Source of the DNA: Arcuatula senhousia
Lineage: Eukaryota; Mollusca; Bivalvia; Mytilida; Mytilidae
Direction of reading: 5' to 3'
Assembly: GCA_963971305.1 (NCBI GenBank)
Contig: OZ020311.1
Span: 5,704,001 to 5,768,000, forward strand
Length of the DNA stretch: 64,000 nt
In this document: positions 22,000 through 34,240 of the stretch, piece by piece
Numbering within the stretch: the first letter of the stretch is position 1
Layout: every line of letters begins with the position of its first letter
Position numbers and translations under genes: made by a program
The notes under the pieces: model-generated
Databases searched by the model: none
What the model was told of the DNA's origin: nothing
The model's input: the letters and a program-made list of their open reading frames with translations, nothing else

Positions 22000-22320
22000 T
22001 TACTCCGAGGAACAGTAGTTTTTTGTGGTGGTTTGGTATAGATCGACTGGAGTTGTTGATTGATATTCATTTATTTTGTGTTCCCATGCATATATGTTTT
22101 ACATGTTGTCTGTTTTTGTCCCGTTCTTGTTGGTGTTTGCTGGTTTTGCGGCATCCGAATGTCAAAGTCCGAAAGTGCAGAGACAAAACCAGTAAACACC
22201 AACAAGAACGGGAAAAAAATAGACAAGATTTAAAACACGGAAGCACAAAAACTACTGAATATCAATTTACAACGCGAACTCTAGTCGTAAGGAGAGTGAT
22301 GTCAGTTGCTCCGGAGGAGT
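22000..22320. repeat. Foldback (inverted repeat) of the TTTGCTGGTTTTG repeat family
   Basis: TGTCCCGTTCTTGTTGGTGT with TTGCTGGTTTTG (22115-22150) is the near-perfect complement of 22180-22215 (AAAACCAGTAAACACCAACA with AGAACGGG). The arms continue outward with lower identity, for example TTTTTGTCCCG/CGGGAAAAAAA and GAATATCAATTT/GATTGATATTC. The loop is only about 25 bp. Related single copies are at 9840 and 13490. The frame at 21996-22322 is a shadow of the hairpin. Confidence 0.7.
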
Positions 22321-22329
22321 AAGCAGTTC

Positions 22330-23420
22330 CTGTTTGCTATAGCACATCCATCGCGTTGCAAACAGTAAATCAAGTGTGTCAAATCCGGTAAAGGAAGATC
22401 GCCACTCATCTGAAAGATCGAACATTCTATTCACGTGGCTTGTGTCTGCTAATTTTTAGTTTTTTTCGTCTCTGTAGTCATACATATATAATTTTTGTTT
22501 GTTTCAAACAACCATAACTCATTCATTAATTTGTATTCTGATTAAAATAATCGACAGTTCCCCAGAATATTAAACCAATATGTAGATCATCGAGCCTCAG
22601 TTCTACTTATGCATATTTGAGCTTAAACCTATGTATAGACATGATGCATATTACTTTCTTTGAAATGACATTTATTCGATGACAAATGTTTCTATATATA
22701 CTAGCCCAAAAAAGAAACGATACCCAGTTACTTTTAAAAATTTAGTTCATATCTGTAAGGGAAATATTATGTACAAAATATACATGTATAAACATTATTT
22801 TACCAATGCTTTAAATGAAAAAAGTTTTGGAAAATGATCGAATATGACGTCATAAGACGTCTTTAAAATTTTGTTAATTTTTTTTGAAAAAATGCCAATC
22901 ACCATTTACTGGGAAAATGGTAAACATTTTGGCATAAAGTTATTCTTGAAATGATGGATGACGAAAGGTGAAAGAGAATAATTTTCCCAAATGCCTTAAA
23001 AACATTTTAAGTTTTTATTGCAAAAATGCCATTTTTTACCAATTTTTGATTGAAAGTTTAAATCATCAAAAGCTGGATTGATTGAAAGCCAAAATCATCC
23101 AAAACATTTCCATTAAATTTTGTAACGTTAAATTTTGAAAAATTTGAACTTACGTGCATAAAACCCTGAATTTTGCCCCAAAAGTGCAATAAACAGAAGA
23201 GTAGAATATTTCGGTTACTATTGGTTTGTTAAATGACTTTTTTTATTATTTCTCTTGTGTTGTAATCTTCTAGGTCTTTGCAGCAAAACTTGTTTGTTTT
23301 AATCTTCTGACAATCAGTTTAAGCTCCCTACTAACCTTCAAAACCAATGTGTAAGCGATTTTTACCAAATTTTCAACTTTCATTTTCTACAGACCTAAAC
23401 TCGCAAGCGCCCTACATCAT
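22330..23420. other. AT-rich intergenic DNA
   Basis: No gene. The words ATGACGTCATAAGACGTC (palindromic) at 22844-22861 and repeated TTTTGAAAAATTTG-type runs are the only structure I see. Confidence 0.35.
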
Positions 23421-23689
23421 TTGTCCTGGTTTGTATTCATAATTTTTTCTGCAGATGTAGTCCAATATGTTATTCCCTCGATATTTGCAAAATATTGTGC
23501 GACAATTATCTATTGTTTTTTAAAAGATGACGTTTTTAATTTGATATCGTTTCTTTTTTGGGGCCAGTATATAACATTTCAAGTGTATAGGGTTTTAGAA
23601 AGTAACAATATTCTCATGGACAAAAGAAACGTTTATCCCCGAAAACTAATGCCAATCAGATACATTTTAAGTTTTAAATCTAGTTTTAC

Positions 23690-24692
23690 ATTCTCTCAAG
23701 TCTTATCACTTGCTTTTACTTGTATGAAAGAATTTATCATTGGATACTGCGAAAAGGTATTTGAAAACAGTGGTATAGATCATTTTTGGAGTGTGCAAAA
23801 TTTGCTCGATGTTTTAGACAAACTTTGTGCTTTTGAAGGTACTTATCATACAGTTGATAGCTACGATTTTTCTACTTTGTCCACTAAACCTTCCTCACTA
23901 TCCTATTAAAAAACCAATTTGAATATCTAGTTAAAAGGGGTTTCGATAAATCTAAAAGTGACTTTATCAGCTCTTAAGTTTCTTAATTATTTCAAAAATC
24001 ATTTTTTTTTTGCAGCTAGACTCATAAAGAATGATGCAGAAATGATAACTAGTCTTAATTGGACAATATTAATATTTGATTTGGGAGAACAATTGACCGC
24101 CAAGTCATTGGTATTCCTATGGGAACTAATTGTGCTCCACTTATTGCTGGCCTTTTCTGATATTGTTATGAATCCCAATTTCTGACAAAACTTCAAAAAG
24201 ACCCTAACAAACAACATATCATTGAAACTTTTAATAATACATACAGATATTTAGACGACATTCTTTCACTAAAAAATCCCACTTTTTCTAATTTTATTAC
24301 GAAGATATATATCTTAAGGAGTAAATATAACCTTACAGGTGATAGATGCCCATTTTAAGATTTAGATTTCAGTATTATCAATGGAAAATTACACACTAAA
24401 ATATATGATAAATGGGATGACTTTTGATTTCCTATTGTTAATTTTCTAAAGGGAGATGTACCACTTGCTCCGTCTAACGGAGTCTATATATATATATATT
24501 TTACAATTCGGATCTGCAGTGGTGTGTCTGATTTAAATGATAGAAACCGGTGTATAAGAAAAAATACTTAAACAAGGATATCGTTAGCACAAATTAGTAA
24601 AGTCGTTTAATAAGTTTTATCTTATACACGTCGAACTTTGATTGTAAAGGGAATAACCCATCCCGATTTCTACGGTAATGTTGTTTATTAAG
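23690..24692 (+). mobile_element. Reverse transcriptase, decayed copy 2
   Basis: Same RT family as 16100-16663 but more complete and more mutated. In order across several frames it has HFWSVQNLLDVLDKL, VDSYDFSTL, NINI-like finger residues, GIPMGTNCAPLIAG (about 24110), YRYLDDILSL (catalytic Asp pair, about 24250), TKIYDKWDD, GDVPLAPSNGVYI, and a C-terminal THPDFYGNVVY (about 24655-24690). At least three frameshifts and several stops make it non-functional. The upstream hydrophobic frame 23421-23690 is only partly family-like. Its 3' end abuts the 3' end of the Mutator-domain transposase on the other strand. Confidence 0.75.
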
Positions 24693-25019
24693 TAAATAAA
24701 TTCAAAAACAATCGTTTGGGAATGAAAAACTGGCTTATATGTTCAGGAATCCAGTCAATATTTTCATCTGGGTTTTCCAAGTCAATAGCCGTTTTATAGG
24801 CAACTCCCTCTCTTGTTTCTTGGCTTTCTGCTTGCAGCATCTTGACTTCTTTCTCGACAAGCGAAGTCTTTTATAACGTTTGGTAATTTCTTTTTCTTTT
24901 TCTGCCTTTCGTTTTTTATCTAATTTGTAAGAGTGGCTCAAGGTAAACTTTCCCGGTGATAAACCATGTTTTGCATTAACCTATTGAAAGGAGAGCAACA
25001 ATTTAACTACAATACTTAA

Positions 25020-25400
25020 CTAGAAATCGTGGAGATATGGCACACCTTTACGGGCCCCGCTATAGTCAACACATCAGACAAATGGTTGTATAAATAATCA
25101 AAATTTAAATTTCATAATAAATAAATAGCGGTTTTAGTTTAATTCTGACAATAAAAAGGGCCTTCCATGGGCAACCCCCACAAGGTTTAAAAGAGTGTAA
25201 TTCTGGTACAAATTAGTATAGCAAAACAATATATACACTCGATCTGTAAATCATCCTACTTGACTCGTATACAAAATATCAGCTCAAAACTGCAGAGATA
25301 TGGACACAAATTGTTACGGACGGACGTGGGGACAGGCTACATTACAATAGGGCTACCGAGACTATGTTGCAGGCCCTAGTACCCAGACTTCAGTAAAATA
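25020..25400 (-). repeat. Inverted CCGTCC-headed repeat within the transposase intron
   Basis: GTTACGGACGGACGTGGGGA (25313) with upstream AGAGATATGGACACAAATTG and CTCGATCTGTAAATC. It is the reverse-oriented version of the CCGTCC-headed elements. It lies between exons b and c of the transposase. Confidence 0.45.
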
Positions 25401-26624
25401 ACAGAAAGGTATAAACGCTTATAATCAAGGGGCAATTTTTAATCAACTGAAAAAAAATACTGAATTGGTACGTGACTTTTAAACCAACACAAACATTGTT
25501 TTTATATCATCACATATTTCTATTTGCACTGAAATTCTCATATTGCTTTAATCATAAAATTATTCATCGGAAGTTTTGTTTTGTGTTTGGCTTTTATAAT
25601 GGTTCTCTGTTCCTTAGTTTACTACAAGCAATTAATATTTTTACTTAAGCGTTCCTGGTGATCCTTTTAAAGACGTGTCCTGCTTTTAAAACATTGAATT
25701 TTATATTTTTGATAACACTTTTTACGAATATTTTCATATTACCTCGTGTATGTATTTTCGACCCTCATTTTTCTGAGCAACTGCTGCGTTTAATCTCAAT
25801 TCCAACGAGTTTGAACCTCCAAAATGTTTGAATTTTGGCGCTTTAGAATTTACAATCTGGTTAAGAGATTCATTTGCCTGGGTACTGCCTAAATTTGCCA
25901 ACTTCTTGCTATTGTCATGGTATATTTTGAATAGATCGTCTAAATCTTTGCGAAGCTCATCATCTGATAGATCTTTGCCATAAGGCAAGGATTTGTGTTT
26001 GTACTGGTCCTTGTCTTTCAAAAATCCACACCATTGTAGGTTGCAGAAGGAGTGATCTCCGAACGAATGCGGAACAATAGCTTTAATATTCAGTTTGAGA
26101 TTTTCTTCGTTTTCTTTGTTTTGTGAAATTGCATAACTTATGTCCTTATTCAAGTAGTCGACAACCTTAGAAGAAAGCGTTTTGTGTTTATCCCTTAAAT
26201 TTAAAAGTTGTTTTGAAATATTTTTTCGGACATGATTTTTGTCGCTTCTCTTCTGTATACTTATGTCGGAAGATTCATGGAGACGAGAAATAGTGGTGGT
26301 GTCATCGTCCATTGTTAGATTGCTTATCGAATAGCCTTTCTCTCTTAAACGTTTTGCCAAATCAATAGCTAATGCTGACTCCATAGCTTTTGAACTCCCT
26401 TCGTAATTTTTAATACAATCATGATCTAATTTTACTGGATCAAACAGACATTTTCGGCAGTCTGTATTGACCAATCCAAATGCTACACATGCTCCGGTCT
26501 CTCTTCCTATCATTGTTCCGTGAGCTGAAATTATAACAATCCGTATCTTTCATTTATTATGGAATAAAAGATTGCTCAACTCAAATAGACTCATTCATAT
26601 TTCTTTTAAATTTTATTAAGAATA

Positions 26625-26780
26625 TATTTATGCCTCGTCTCCGAAAGTTGAGGAGCATACAGAGTTTGGTCTGTTCGTCTGTCCGTCCGTCTCTCCGTCC
26701 CATCAAGTTTACCTTCAGGTTGAAGTTACTTAGCCGTAAAGGAAGTAATCGTATTTTCTATTTTAGAAGTATGATATCAT
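26625..26780 (+). repeat. CCGTCC-headed repeat start
   Basis: TATGCCTCGTCTCCGAAAGT, then GTCTGTCCGTCCGTC and TACCTTCAGGTTGAAGTTAC. Same head design as 1085 and 32790. It lies in the intron between transposase exons a and b; the 88-codon frame is not protein-like. Confidence 0.5.
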
Positions 26781-27549
26781 TAAGAAACTTTATACAGATA
26801 TACATCAGGATATGTGCATACAAAAGCCATCATAATATTAAAAACGAAAGAATATGGAATATGTGCCAAAAAGACATGATCCACATATTGAAATGATTTT
26901 AATAAATGTACAAAAGCAAAATTTCACTGCGTGTGAAGCGCTTTTCTGGATTAACCTTCATCAGACACGCTAGGAGTAGAAAACTTGGAAAACCGGTAGA
27001 ATATTAGATTTGATTAAAAAAAATGCCCCAAAAATATTACAACATAAACTATACCCCTGGCATTAACTTAATGTTTCGTTCATTTCGGAAATATGATTTT
27101 TGATGCAAAACGGGGAATCATGTCCTTCGGACGTATTCTTGTGTCAATATGCTGTTTTCATGCAATATTCTCATACCGTCGAGTTGAAGAGAGGTGTTTT
27201 ATCCACGTATATACATATACATAATGTGACGGAATATAAACCTTTAAACTTGTCTTTTGACAATTTAATAATAAACAAATTGTTTGAAAAGAATGATTTG
27301 GTATTGGTATGACACTTTTATACTTGTATAACATGTACATGTACATGTATGATTACCTGAACGACTATTATATGAATGTCCACTGCCTCTCTTTTGCCAA
27401 CCTGCATCAAACGAAACATCAATGGCACACATTTCGTTGCTTATATTATCACACGGCAGAACCATTAAGACGAAAAATAATGTTGACGGACGGGACATAG
27501 ACGTAAAATCCTTGAAACGGATTAAAACACAGGTAAAATACACAATTTG

Positions 27550-28435
27550 GGATGGATATAGTCAGAAAAGGTAAGACATTTTATTTGTTTACAAATGAAA
27601 ATAGAAAAACTGAAGCGTACAGTATAAAGAAAAATGAACTAGCTAAATATTTATGTTTGAAACATTGAAATCGGCCATGTAGTTTTTGAGAACATTAGCA
27701 AACCAATAGCCTACCCTCGTACCATATTACACTTTCAATACGAGCAACGTGTAGCAAAAACCACTTTTTTGTGTTTTTTAAAAGTTTTGTGCTCTTTAAA
27801 TGATTTTTGAAATTGTATAGGCTGTTCATCAATTTATTCACGAAGCCATGGACTGCAAAGCATGTCGTTGTCCAAGAAAAAGGGGTACATGCAAATAATC
27901 TACCTTACGGACGAATACATGCATGATTTATAATGTATCAGACAAATGGTGCGTGTATATATTATGTCAGCGACTGTCGTATGAACGTCGTGTCTTAACT
28001 GCAAACGACAGTCTGAGTTAAATCTATTAATATTAAATAAAAAATGTATCAATATCAGTTCTGGTGCCGCGAGGTTGATGCAACAACCTTCTCCTTTTTT
28101 ATAATTGTAAGATGGCTATTGGTGTGTTCGTTCGTATGAAGCTTCATGTACGTAATGGTTTATAGTTATGCCAAAAGCTGCAGAACCATATACATGTATC
28201 TTAAAGGTCAGGGGTATGTACACCTGTAATGGTTGTCAGCATGACTTAATACATTGCCACATAAATGACTCAAGTTAAAGTTTTTTAGATGGTTCAAATG
28301 TCTTCATCTGCAAGTGAATTGGCTAATCATGATTTAAGATTGGATAGAAAATAAATAATTTTGCGTTTTCTGTTTATTTGGATAAGTCGTCAATCGTACA
28401 TGTATCCAAAGTGTTACTAATGTGTCCCTTACCAA
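27550..28435. other. Gene-free AT-rich DNA upstream of the transposase exons
   Basis: I looked for the missing N-terminal transposase exons on the minus strand here and did not find them. No repeats of note. Confidence 0.4.
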
Positions 28436-28439
28436 AAAA

Positions 28440-28780
28440 AGAGGTCTTCCGCAACCTGTTGCCGCTGATCTGCAGCAAAGTTGCTGTAAATTAGCGGTAA
28501 ACTGTCTGCTGCAGACTTGCAGCGACTTTTTACCATGCAAATTAGGTTTGCCGCAAGTCTGCAGCAGATAAATTCTTTGACCTTATATGGGCATGCACCT
28601 GCAAACTCTCGCGAACATCGCAGCTAGCTGCAAACCTGCATCAAGTTTTCTGCGAACTTTGCCGTAAGTCTGCTGCGACTTTTTACCATTCAAATTAGGT
28701 TTGCAGCAGGTCTGCTGCACCCTCTTCATAACCTTATATGGACATTTTCATCAGATGTTGCAGTAAATCTGCATGAATGA
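28440..28780. repeat. Tandem ~165-bp units rich in CTGCAGC/GCAGACTTGC motifs
   Basis: GCGACTTTTTACCATGCAAA (28520) and GCGACTTTTTACCATTCAAA (28675) start two tandem units about 156 bp apart. Both continue TTAGGTTTGC(C/A)GCA, GTCTGC and CCTTATATGG(G/A)CAT. The whole block is dense in CTGCAG, GCAGCAG and CTGCTG words in both orientations. It has no coding frame. The style matches the subterminal ends of other DNA elements in the window. Confidence 0.65.
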
Positions 28781-29875
28781 ACAATTTATATTAAGTGATA
28801 CATGTATAACAAAATTTAATTATACATATATGGTCTTTAGTTTGCATGCATAAGACATTTTTTCAAGAATGAAAAAATCTATTAAATAAAGATTATTTAA
28901 GATGTGAACCATATTTAAATTATCACTGATTTGGTTACAGTTTTTGGTAAATGACTGTCCATAGCTAAGAATCTGCAAGTGGTAGAGGGTCGCCCTAAAG
29001 TTTTCACGTTGTCCGTCCGTCCTATTGCCCGTCTACAACTCTTGTGAAAAATATACCTTAAACTAAAAACTACTAACAATACAGTTCTGTACAGTTGGAA
29101 AAACTTATATAATTTTGATAGATTTTGAAATATGAACACTTTAACGTCAAACTATTTACAATATCCTTCTGATAAAGTTGCAGGGTAGGTTCAGTGTAGC
29201 ATGTCATGATTAGTATATTAAAATATATTTCATGCAAATCCATAAAATTTGTTTGAAAAAAAATGTCATAGAAAATCACGGATTTTCAAATTGGACTTAG
29301 TGAACAATAACTGAAAAACAACTTTTTACTAATACCGTTCTGAAAACACTTAGATGTTTGCCGACGGGACCCTTCCAGACTTTGGCAGTATTTTAGACTT
29401 TAATATAACGGGAAAGAGGATTTGCTGTTATGTGCGACTGCTTCATGTCCATGTTAATATTAAATATAACAGTTTAATAATGCAATTATCTGGAATGAAA
29501 AAAAAGATTGTGTTCCTCTGGTAAAAGCTGAAGTAAATCTGTGTAAAACACACATTTATAATAAATATCCGTTATTTTAGCTAATAGCTGTATGAAATTA
29601 AAAAAAAAATTCTAAACAAAATATTTTTGGAAATAAAAATTACAACAAAGTTCCAGACAATAAATTTTGCTACGCCTGACTACGTCTTTTTAAAAGTCAT
29701 CGCAGGCGCTCTACCAAAATATTGAAAAAGCCAAACATTAAATCTAAATCATGAAGAGCATGAGCAATAACCCAAAAAATATATCGAAATGGGACATCAA
29801 ATTATGACTAAGATCAACCTTTGTCTTGGGTAGAAAGAAGCTTGGGGCTTTCGACAATTTCAAAATTTAAAATGA

Positions 29876-30235
29876 ATGTTACCATTCCAGCATGGTCACA
29901 CCACTGTAGCCATTCCAGAATGGTCACACCAATGTCACCATTCCAGCATGGTCACACCAAAGTTACCATTCCAATGTTATCATTCCAGCATAGTCACACC
30001 AATGTTACCATTCCAGCATGGTCACACTAATGTTACCATTCCAGCATGGTCACACCAATGTTACCATTCCAGCATGGTCACACCAATGTTACCATTCCAG
30101 CATGGTCACACCAATGTTACCATTCCAGCATGGTCACCGCATAACTATTGCCTTTGTAACTGTTGCCATTCCAGAACGACATACCAATTTTTAAAGCAAT
30201 GGCACACAACTGCAGCCATTCCACAATGATCACAT
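29876..30235 (+). repeat. 28-bp minisatellite (GTTACCATTCCAGCATGGTC)
   Basis: About nine head-to-tail copies of a 28-bp unit, GTTACCATTCCAGCATGGTC plus ACACCAAT, at 29876-30137. One unit carries an internal deletion near 29970, and more degenerate copies run to about 30235. The period is not a multiple of three, so the apparent proteins (HSSMVTPMLPFQHGHTNVTI type) cycle through all frames and are not real genes. Confidence 0.9.
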
Positions 30236-30894
30236 CAATTTTTATTCAAAAGAATACAGTCACACAAGCAGAAACTACTGAAGGAGAGTTGCAGTATATA
30301 TTTCTATAATGTGAAATGCTTGGTATAAACTGCTTATGACTCTAAAGTTTTTGATAAACTCTAGATTTAAATAATTTTTAATATTAACGATGACATTATG
30401 TATTACTTTTTGCAGTCAACATAACAAGAGTGACCTGTCTTGTATTTGTATCATCATAACACTGTCAAATTATGTACCTCTCAATTGTATTTCAGTTACA
30501 CCTGTTGACTGCAACGCAATTATTTTGCATGTATCGGTCCGTTCCCAAGTTTTATTGCATGTATTTAGAGTCATTTTAATACATGAAAAAATATTGAACG
30601 TTATCATTGGATATTGATATTTTCATTAAAACAAAACTTTATTAACTTCTTTTACCTATATAGAAGCATAACTTGCCAGATTTTTACTCTATATTGGCCT
30701 GTTTATACTAACCAGTTTGAATTGTCCGTGTCAATGTACTCAAATCGAGCACACCGTTCGTGAATGATTTAAAAATATACCATTGTGTTCGACAAAAAGA
30801 AATTAAATCCTTATACAACACGTTCTTGTTTATATACTGGGCATATTTTTAAAGTTTATTACATTCATATTTTTGATATTTTCGAGATTAAAAG

Positions 30895-30990
30895 TTGAAA
30901 ATTGACATAAACCGTGAAAAAATTGCATGTATCGTCCGTTAACAATGTTTTTCGCCGTAATGGTTCTGCCGTGTGATTATCACCAGCATT
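30895..30990 (+). repeat. Inverted copy of the transposase exon-a region
   Basis: CGTAATGGTTCTGCCGTGTG preceded by CGTCCGTTAACAATGTTTTT matches the minus strand at 27440-27505 (CTTAATGGTTCTGCCGTGTG, CGTCCGTCAACATTATTTTT). Identity is high over about 60 bp, then lost. It could be one arm of a terminal inverted repeat or a displaced exon scrap. Confidence 0.55.
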
Positions 30991-31179
30991 CGATCTAAAA
31001 TTTTACAGATCCATAAGTCGCAAAATTTAGCTCATAATTTTTGAAAATAATTTAACTACTTTTGTCGATAAAATTGCTACACATCAATAGATTAACAACT
31101 GTGTTGATACTTTTTCGACAATTGTCATTAAACTATTACATGAACCATACATTGAAATGTAATTTTATTGGTTATAGTG

Positions 31180-31731
31180 TATGGCAAGTAATATGTTGCA
31201 AAATTTTATATAAATAGTAACTTTTAAATTGATTATTTTCTATTAATATGTAAGATTTTTCATTAATATGTAAGATTTTTTATTGATATGGAAGATTTTT
31301 TTTATTAATATGGAAGATTTTTTCATTAATATGTAAGATTTTCTTATTAATATGTAAGATTCTTTATTAATATGTAAGATTTTTTATTAATATGTAAGTT
31401 TTTTTTATTAATATGGAAGATTTTTTTATAAATATGTAAGATTTCTTATTAATAGGAAAGATTTTTTTATTAATATGTAAGATTTTTATTAATATGTAAG
31501 ATTTTTTTTATTAATATGGAAGATTTTTTTATTAAAATGGAAGATTTTTTTATTGATATAGAAAACTTTTTTATTAATATGGAAGACTTTTCATTGATAT
31601 GAAAGACCTTTTTATTAATATGGAAGGCTTTTATATTGATATGGAAGATTTTTCATTCATATTTCATTCCATCGGAACGCCCTCTAGAGGAATGCGATGA
31701 TCGATATAACACCTATTTTCATTGGTTGTTA
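31180..31731 (+). mobile_element. Left arm of palindromic (ATTAATATGGAAGATTTTT)n element
   Basis: From about 31236 to 31660 a ~21-bp unit ATTAATATG(T/G)(A/G)AGATTTTTT repeats some 20 times with drift. It is followed by TTCCATCGGAACGCCCTCTA and GATCGATATAAC and ends in ATTGGTTGTTA. All of this is mirrored at 36053-36490. The leading 31180-31240 segment (GGCAAGTAATATGTTGCAAA, AGTAACTTTTAAATT) is mirrored instead beside the third array at 59815-60110, which shows a shared mobile unit. Confidence 0.85.
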
Positions 31732-32454
31732 TACCCCCGTCACACTGGGACGAATTAAGACCTTCAAGTTCATAGTACGTTCTTAGAACGCAGTGAAAAC
31801 GGGATGAACATATTGTTTCCACGTTTTTACTACGATTGCTCTACGTCCTTAGAAGGACCATACAGAGTCTTCAAAGTCTACAACCGAGTTCCTTCTAGGT
31901 GTATCACGTTTTTACTACATCTCTTCTACATTCATCACGTCTTCACTACGTTTTAACTACGTTCTTGCTACGATTATACTGCGACCATCTGTTTTGCAGT
32001 ACGTCTTTAATAAGTTTGCTTTTTAGCTCTCAAACCAAAGACAGTACGATGACCGGATTAATTCGTCTATACTAGCCGCCTTAAACCTCTCAAATACTGA
32101 CTGGATTGGGATTTACCAATTGCTAGCCGTTTATTTTTGTCATACTAACTTATACTAACTTGATGTACAGTAAAAATTGCATCAATTTATTTATGTTTTT
32201 GTTGTTTTTTGTAACTCCTAATCCCTTGACTTACTTGACTTGATCCCTAATCCCTTGAACCGCAATAAAAAAAGGAAATTTAGTGTAACAAAACCTGGTT
32301 CAACTCAGGTTAAGTAGTTTTAGCAACCAGTACCACGAGTCAGGACCATTGCGAGTTTCTTTGCATTGATTGCTCGTTTTTTCATGGACGTTTAGTTTAA
32401 ACTGGATTGGGAAACAAGTTTAATGCTCATGTGAATCGCTCTCCAGCTAGCAGT

Positions 32455-32724
32455 TTGCGAGTGTGGCCTTTGTAGCGACCCCCATTGAGCCTATTCTACA
32501 AAGGGATCATAAATGTGCATGGGGTATTGCTCTCTATGCACATACACGGGACAACCTTTTTTAGTCCCTTTCGAAGGACTAGCATCGTTCTTTAAGACAA
32601 TCCTCGCAAATGATGTCAAGAGTCGAAAAATTGGTTCATGAAATTTTCACACCAGACGAGGATCGAACCACGAATCTTGGTGTTAGTAGCCCGACGCGTT
32701 GACCAATACACCACCGACTCTCTT
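32455..32724 (-). mobile_element. tRNA-headed SINE
   Basis: On the minus strand, GAGTCGGTGGTGTATTGGTC (A-box-like TGGTGTATTGG) is followed about 30 nt later by the perfect B box GGTTCGATCCT (32659-32669). The body contains ACTAGTCCTTCGAAAGGGAC-type sequence (reverse of 32560-32590) and GGTCGCTACAAAGGCCACAC. A headless relative is at 13085-13205. Unlike the SINE at 5976 it has no recognisable central Meta-type block. Confidence 0.7.
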
Positions 32725-32784
32725 GGACGTTTGAGATTGGTCATTCCTGTTTGGTCATAACCTTTATTAGTTGAATTCTTATAT

Positions 32785-33310
32785 TTGTCCCCCGCCAAAA
32801 GGCGAAGTGGAGAAATAGAAATTTATGTCGGTCGTCCGTCCGTATGTGCTTGCGTGAGCGGGAACGTGTGTGTATATATGTGGGTACGTCACCCTTTGTT
32901 TCGTAAAATATATTTCTCAGCTAAAATTATTCATAGGCTTTCGATATTTGGTATGCAGCTTCAAGTCTCATATGTCTCATATGCATAGTAGGCTGCATTT
33001 TCAGGTCTGTTGCTGAAAGATTTTTTTCGAAATTTGAAAATGTTTCGTAACATATTTCTGTACGAAGGCTCTAGACATTTGGTATTCAACTTTTGGTAGG
33101 GGTCTCGTAAGATAGGTTTCAGGTTTGTAGCTTATTTACTTCCTTTTTAACGAGCCGTCTTAGAATTTCTGTAGGGTCAAAAATTGAAAACAATTGTTGA
33201 TAGATTTCTCAGATACTATTTTACATTTTGCATGAAGTTTTAGTAAGGGGTCTTATCTTCAGGTCTGTCACTTATTCACTTCCTGTTGAACAAGCTGTTT
33301 TAGATTTTTT
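32785..33310 (+). repeat. CCGTCC-headed repeat with ~165-bp period units
   Basis: Head CCCCCGCCAAAAGGCGAAGT and GTCGGTCGTCCGTCCGT, then units containing ATTTCTCAG, ATTTGGTAT(G/T)CA, CAGGTCTGT and ACTTCCT at about 32915, 33050 and 33205. Nested in the 3.9-kb TIR element. Confidence 0.55.
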
Positions 33311-34084
33311 TGCATTTGGTGGAGACCCAGAAATTCTGGTCTTATATATAGTAAAATTTAGGGCGAAGAAAATCAAGGTCTTTTGTGAAGTAAAGAAATC
33401 TTTTTGCCTACTTCAACTTAGCACGATCCGGTACGTACTTTTTTGTTATTTCAACCAGAAAATTATTCTATTTTGAATAATAGGTTTTAAAATTAGAATC
33501 CTGCTAAAAAATAAATGTGTTAGTACATGTATATACATACAAACACTCTATGTTTTTTTTTTAGTTTAAAACGATTTTTATGGAGAGGAAGGATTGTTTT
33601 ACAACTTGTGTCTTGTGTGTCTCTTATAGGTCTTAGAAATAGACGAATCACGCATAGAGTGCGCGTTCAATATAAGATTTTACGGAGCATCAGCATCCAT
33701 AACACGAGATTTCATTTCAGATATGTTGCTTATATATCTCTATGTGAAACTTGGTAGAATGGTTGAGTATGACAAACTTTACGCTCTAAGCTACTTTCAG
33801 ACATATCGGACTTCTTCTTCCTGTTTGGGGTACGAACGAGCAGATATTATGTCCGTGTGTCTACGAATTTCCGCCAAGATTTTCTCAGAAACGGTACATG
33901 AGAATGATTTGAAACTTAAAAGGATGGTTCACTCTACTTGAACTTCCTACTTGGGGCCAGCGGGGTTATCCGTGTTCTATGGACACATTTCTTCTTTATC
34001 TAAATGCTACTTTAAAAATATAATATAGTGTCCAAACACTGAATTTATCACAATTTGATACTTTAACGATATTAAAGAAATAAA

Positions 34085-34240
34085 TGAGATGTGGAATAAG
34101 TGTACGCGACACAGCTCACATGACAAGCGGTAATTTAGAAAAACAACAATGTAAAACCGCTAGCAGCCTTTAAAGAGACCAGAAAGCGCTGCTCGCCGTT
34201 CTGCACTTGGCCCAAGGTCTAAATAAAATGCACACAATTC
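34085..34240 (+). repeat. Copy of the GAGATGTGGAATAAGTGTAC family
   Basis: GAGATGTGGAATAAGTGTAC, GCGACACAGC, AGCAGCCTTTAAAGAGACCA, GCGCTGCTCGCCGTTCTGCA and TTGGCCCAAG. Nested in the 3.9-kb TIR element. Confidence 0.75.

Larger units (their letters stand above)
24688..27500 (-). mobile_element. Mutator-domain transposase, middle and C-terminal exons
   Basis: Three exons on the minus strand. Exon a (about 27500-27357) has NEMCAIDVSFDAGWQKRGSG and HSYNS, and ends in phase 1. Exon b (26524-25743) begins AHGTMIGRETGAC and carries CRKC, HDCIKNYEGSSKAMESA, MDDDTTT, KRSDKNHVRKN, VPHSFGDHSFC, WCGF, HKSLPYGKDL, LGSTQANESLNQ and SKAPKFKHFGGS. Exon c (from 24980) begins VNAKHGLSPGKF and is Lys/Arg-rich. 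This block order is that of the Mutator-like transposase domain widespread in invertebrate genomes; MDDDTTT supplies a candidate catalytic acidic cluster. In exon c the frame appears shifted near 24808-24830: a family-like continuation (REGVAYKTAIDLENP) lies in another phase and ends at TAA 24688-24690. N-terminal exons are not adjacent; see 60175-61007. Splice borders are inferred. Confidence 0.8.

Noticed and set aside
29876..30137. CRISPR-like repeated units
   Set aside because: The repeats are contiguous 28-mers with no unique spacers and the DNA is clearly animal; it is a minisatellite.
29821..30229. His-rich repeat protein frames
   Set aside because: The 28-bp unit is not a multiple of three, so all frames look open by repetition; they are minisatellite translations.
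32659..32722. Functional tRNA gene
   Set aside because: A- and B-box elements are present, but the arms do not fold into a full cloverleaf and the sequence continues into a SINE body.
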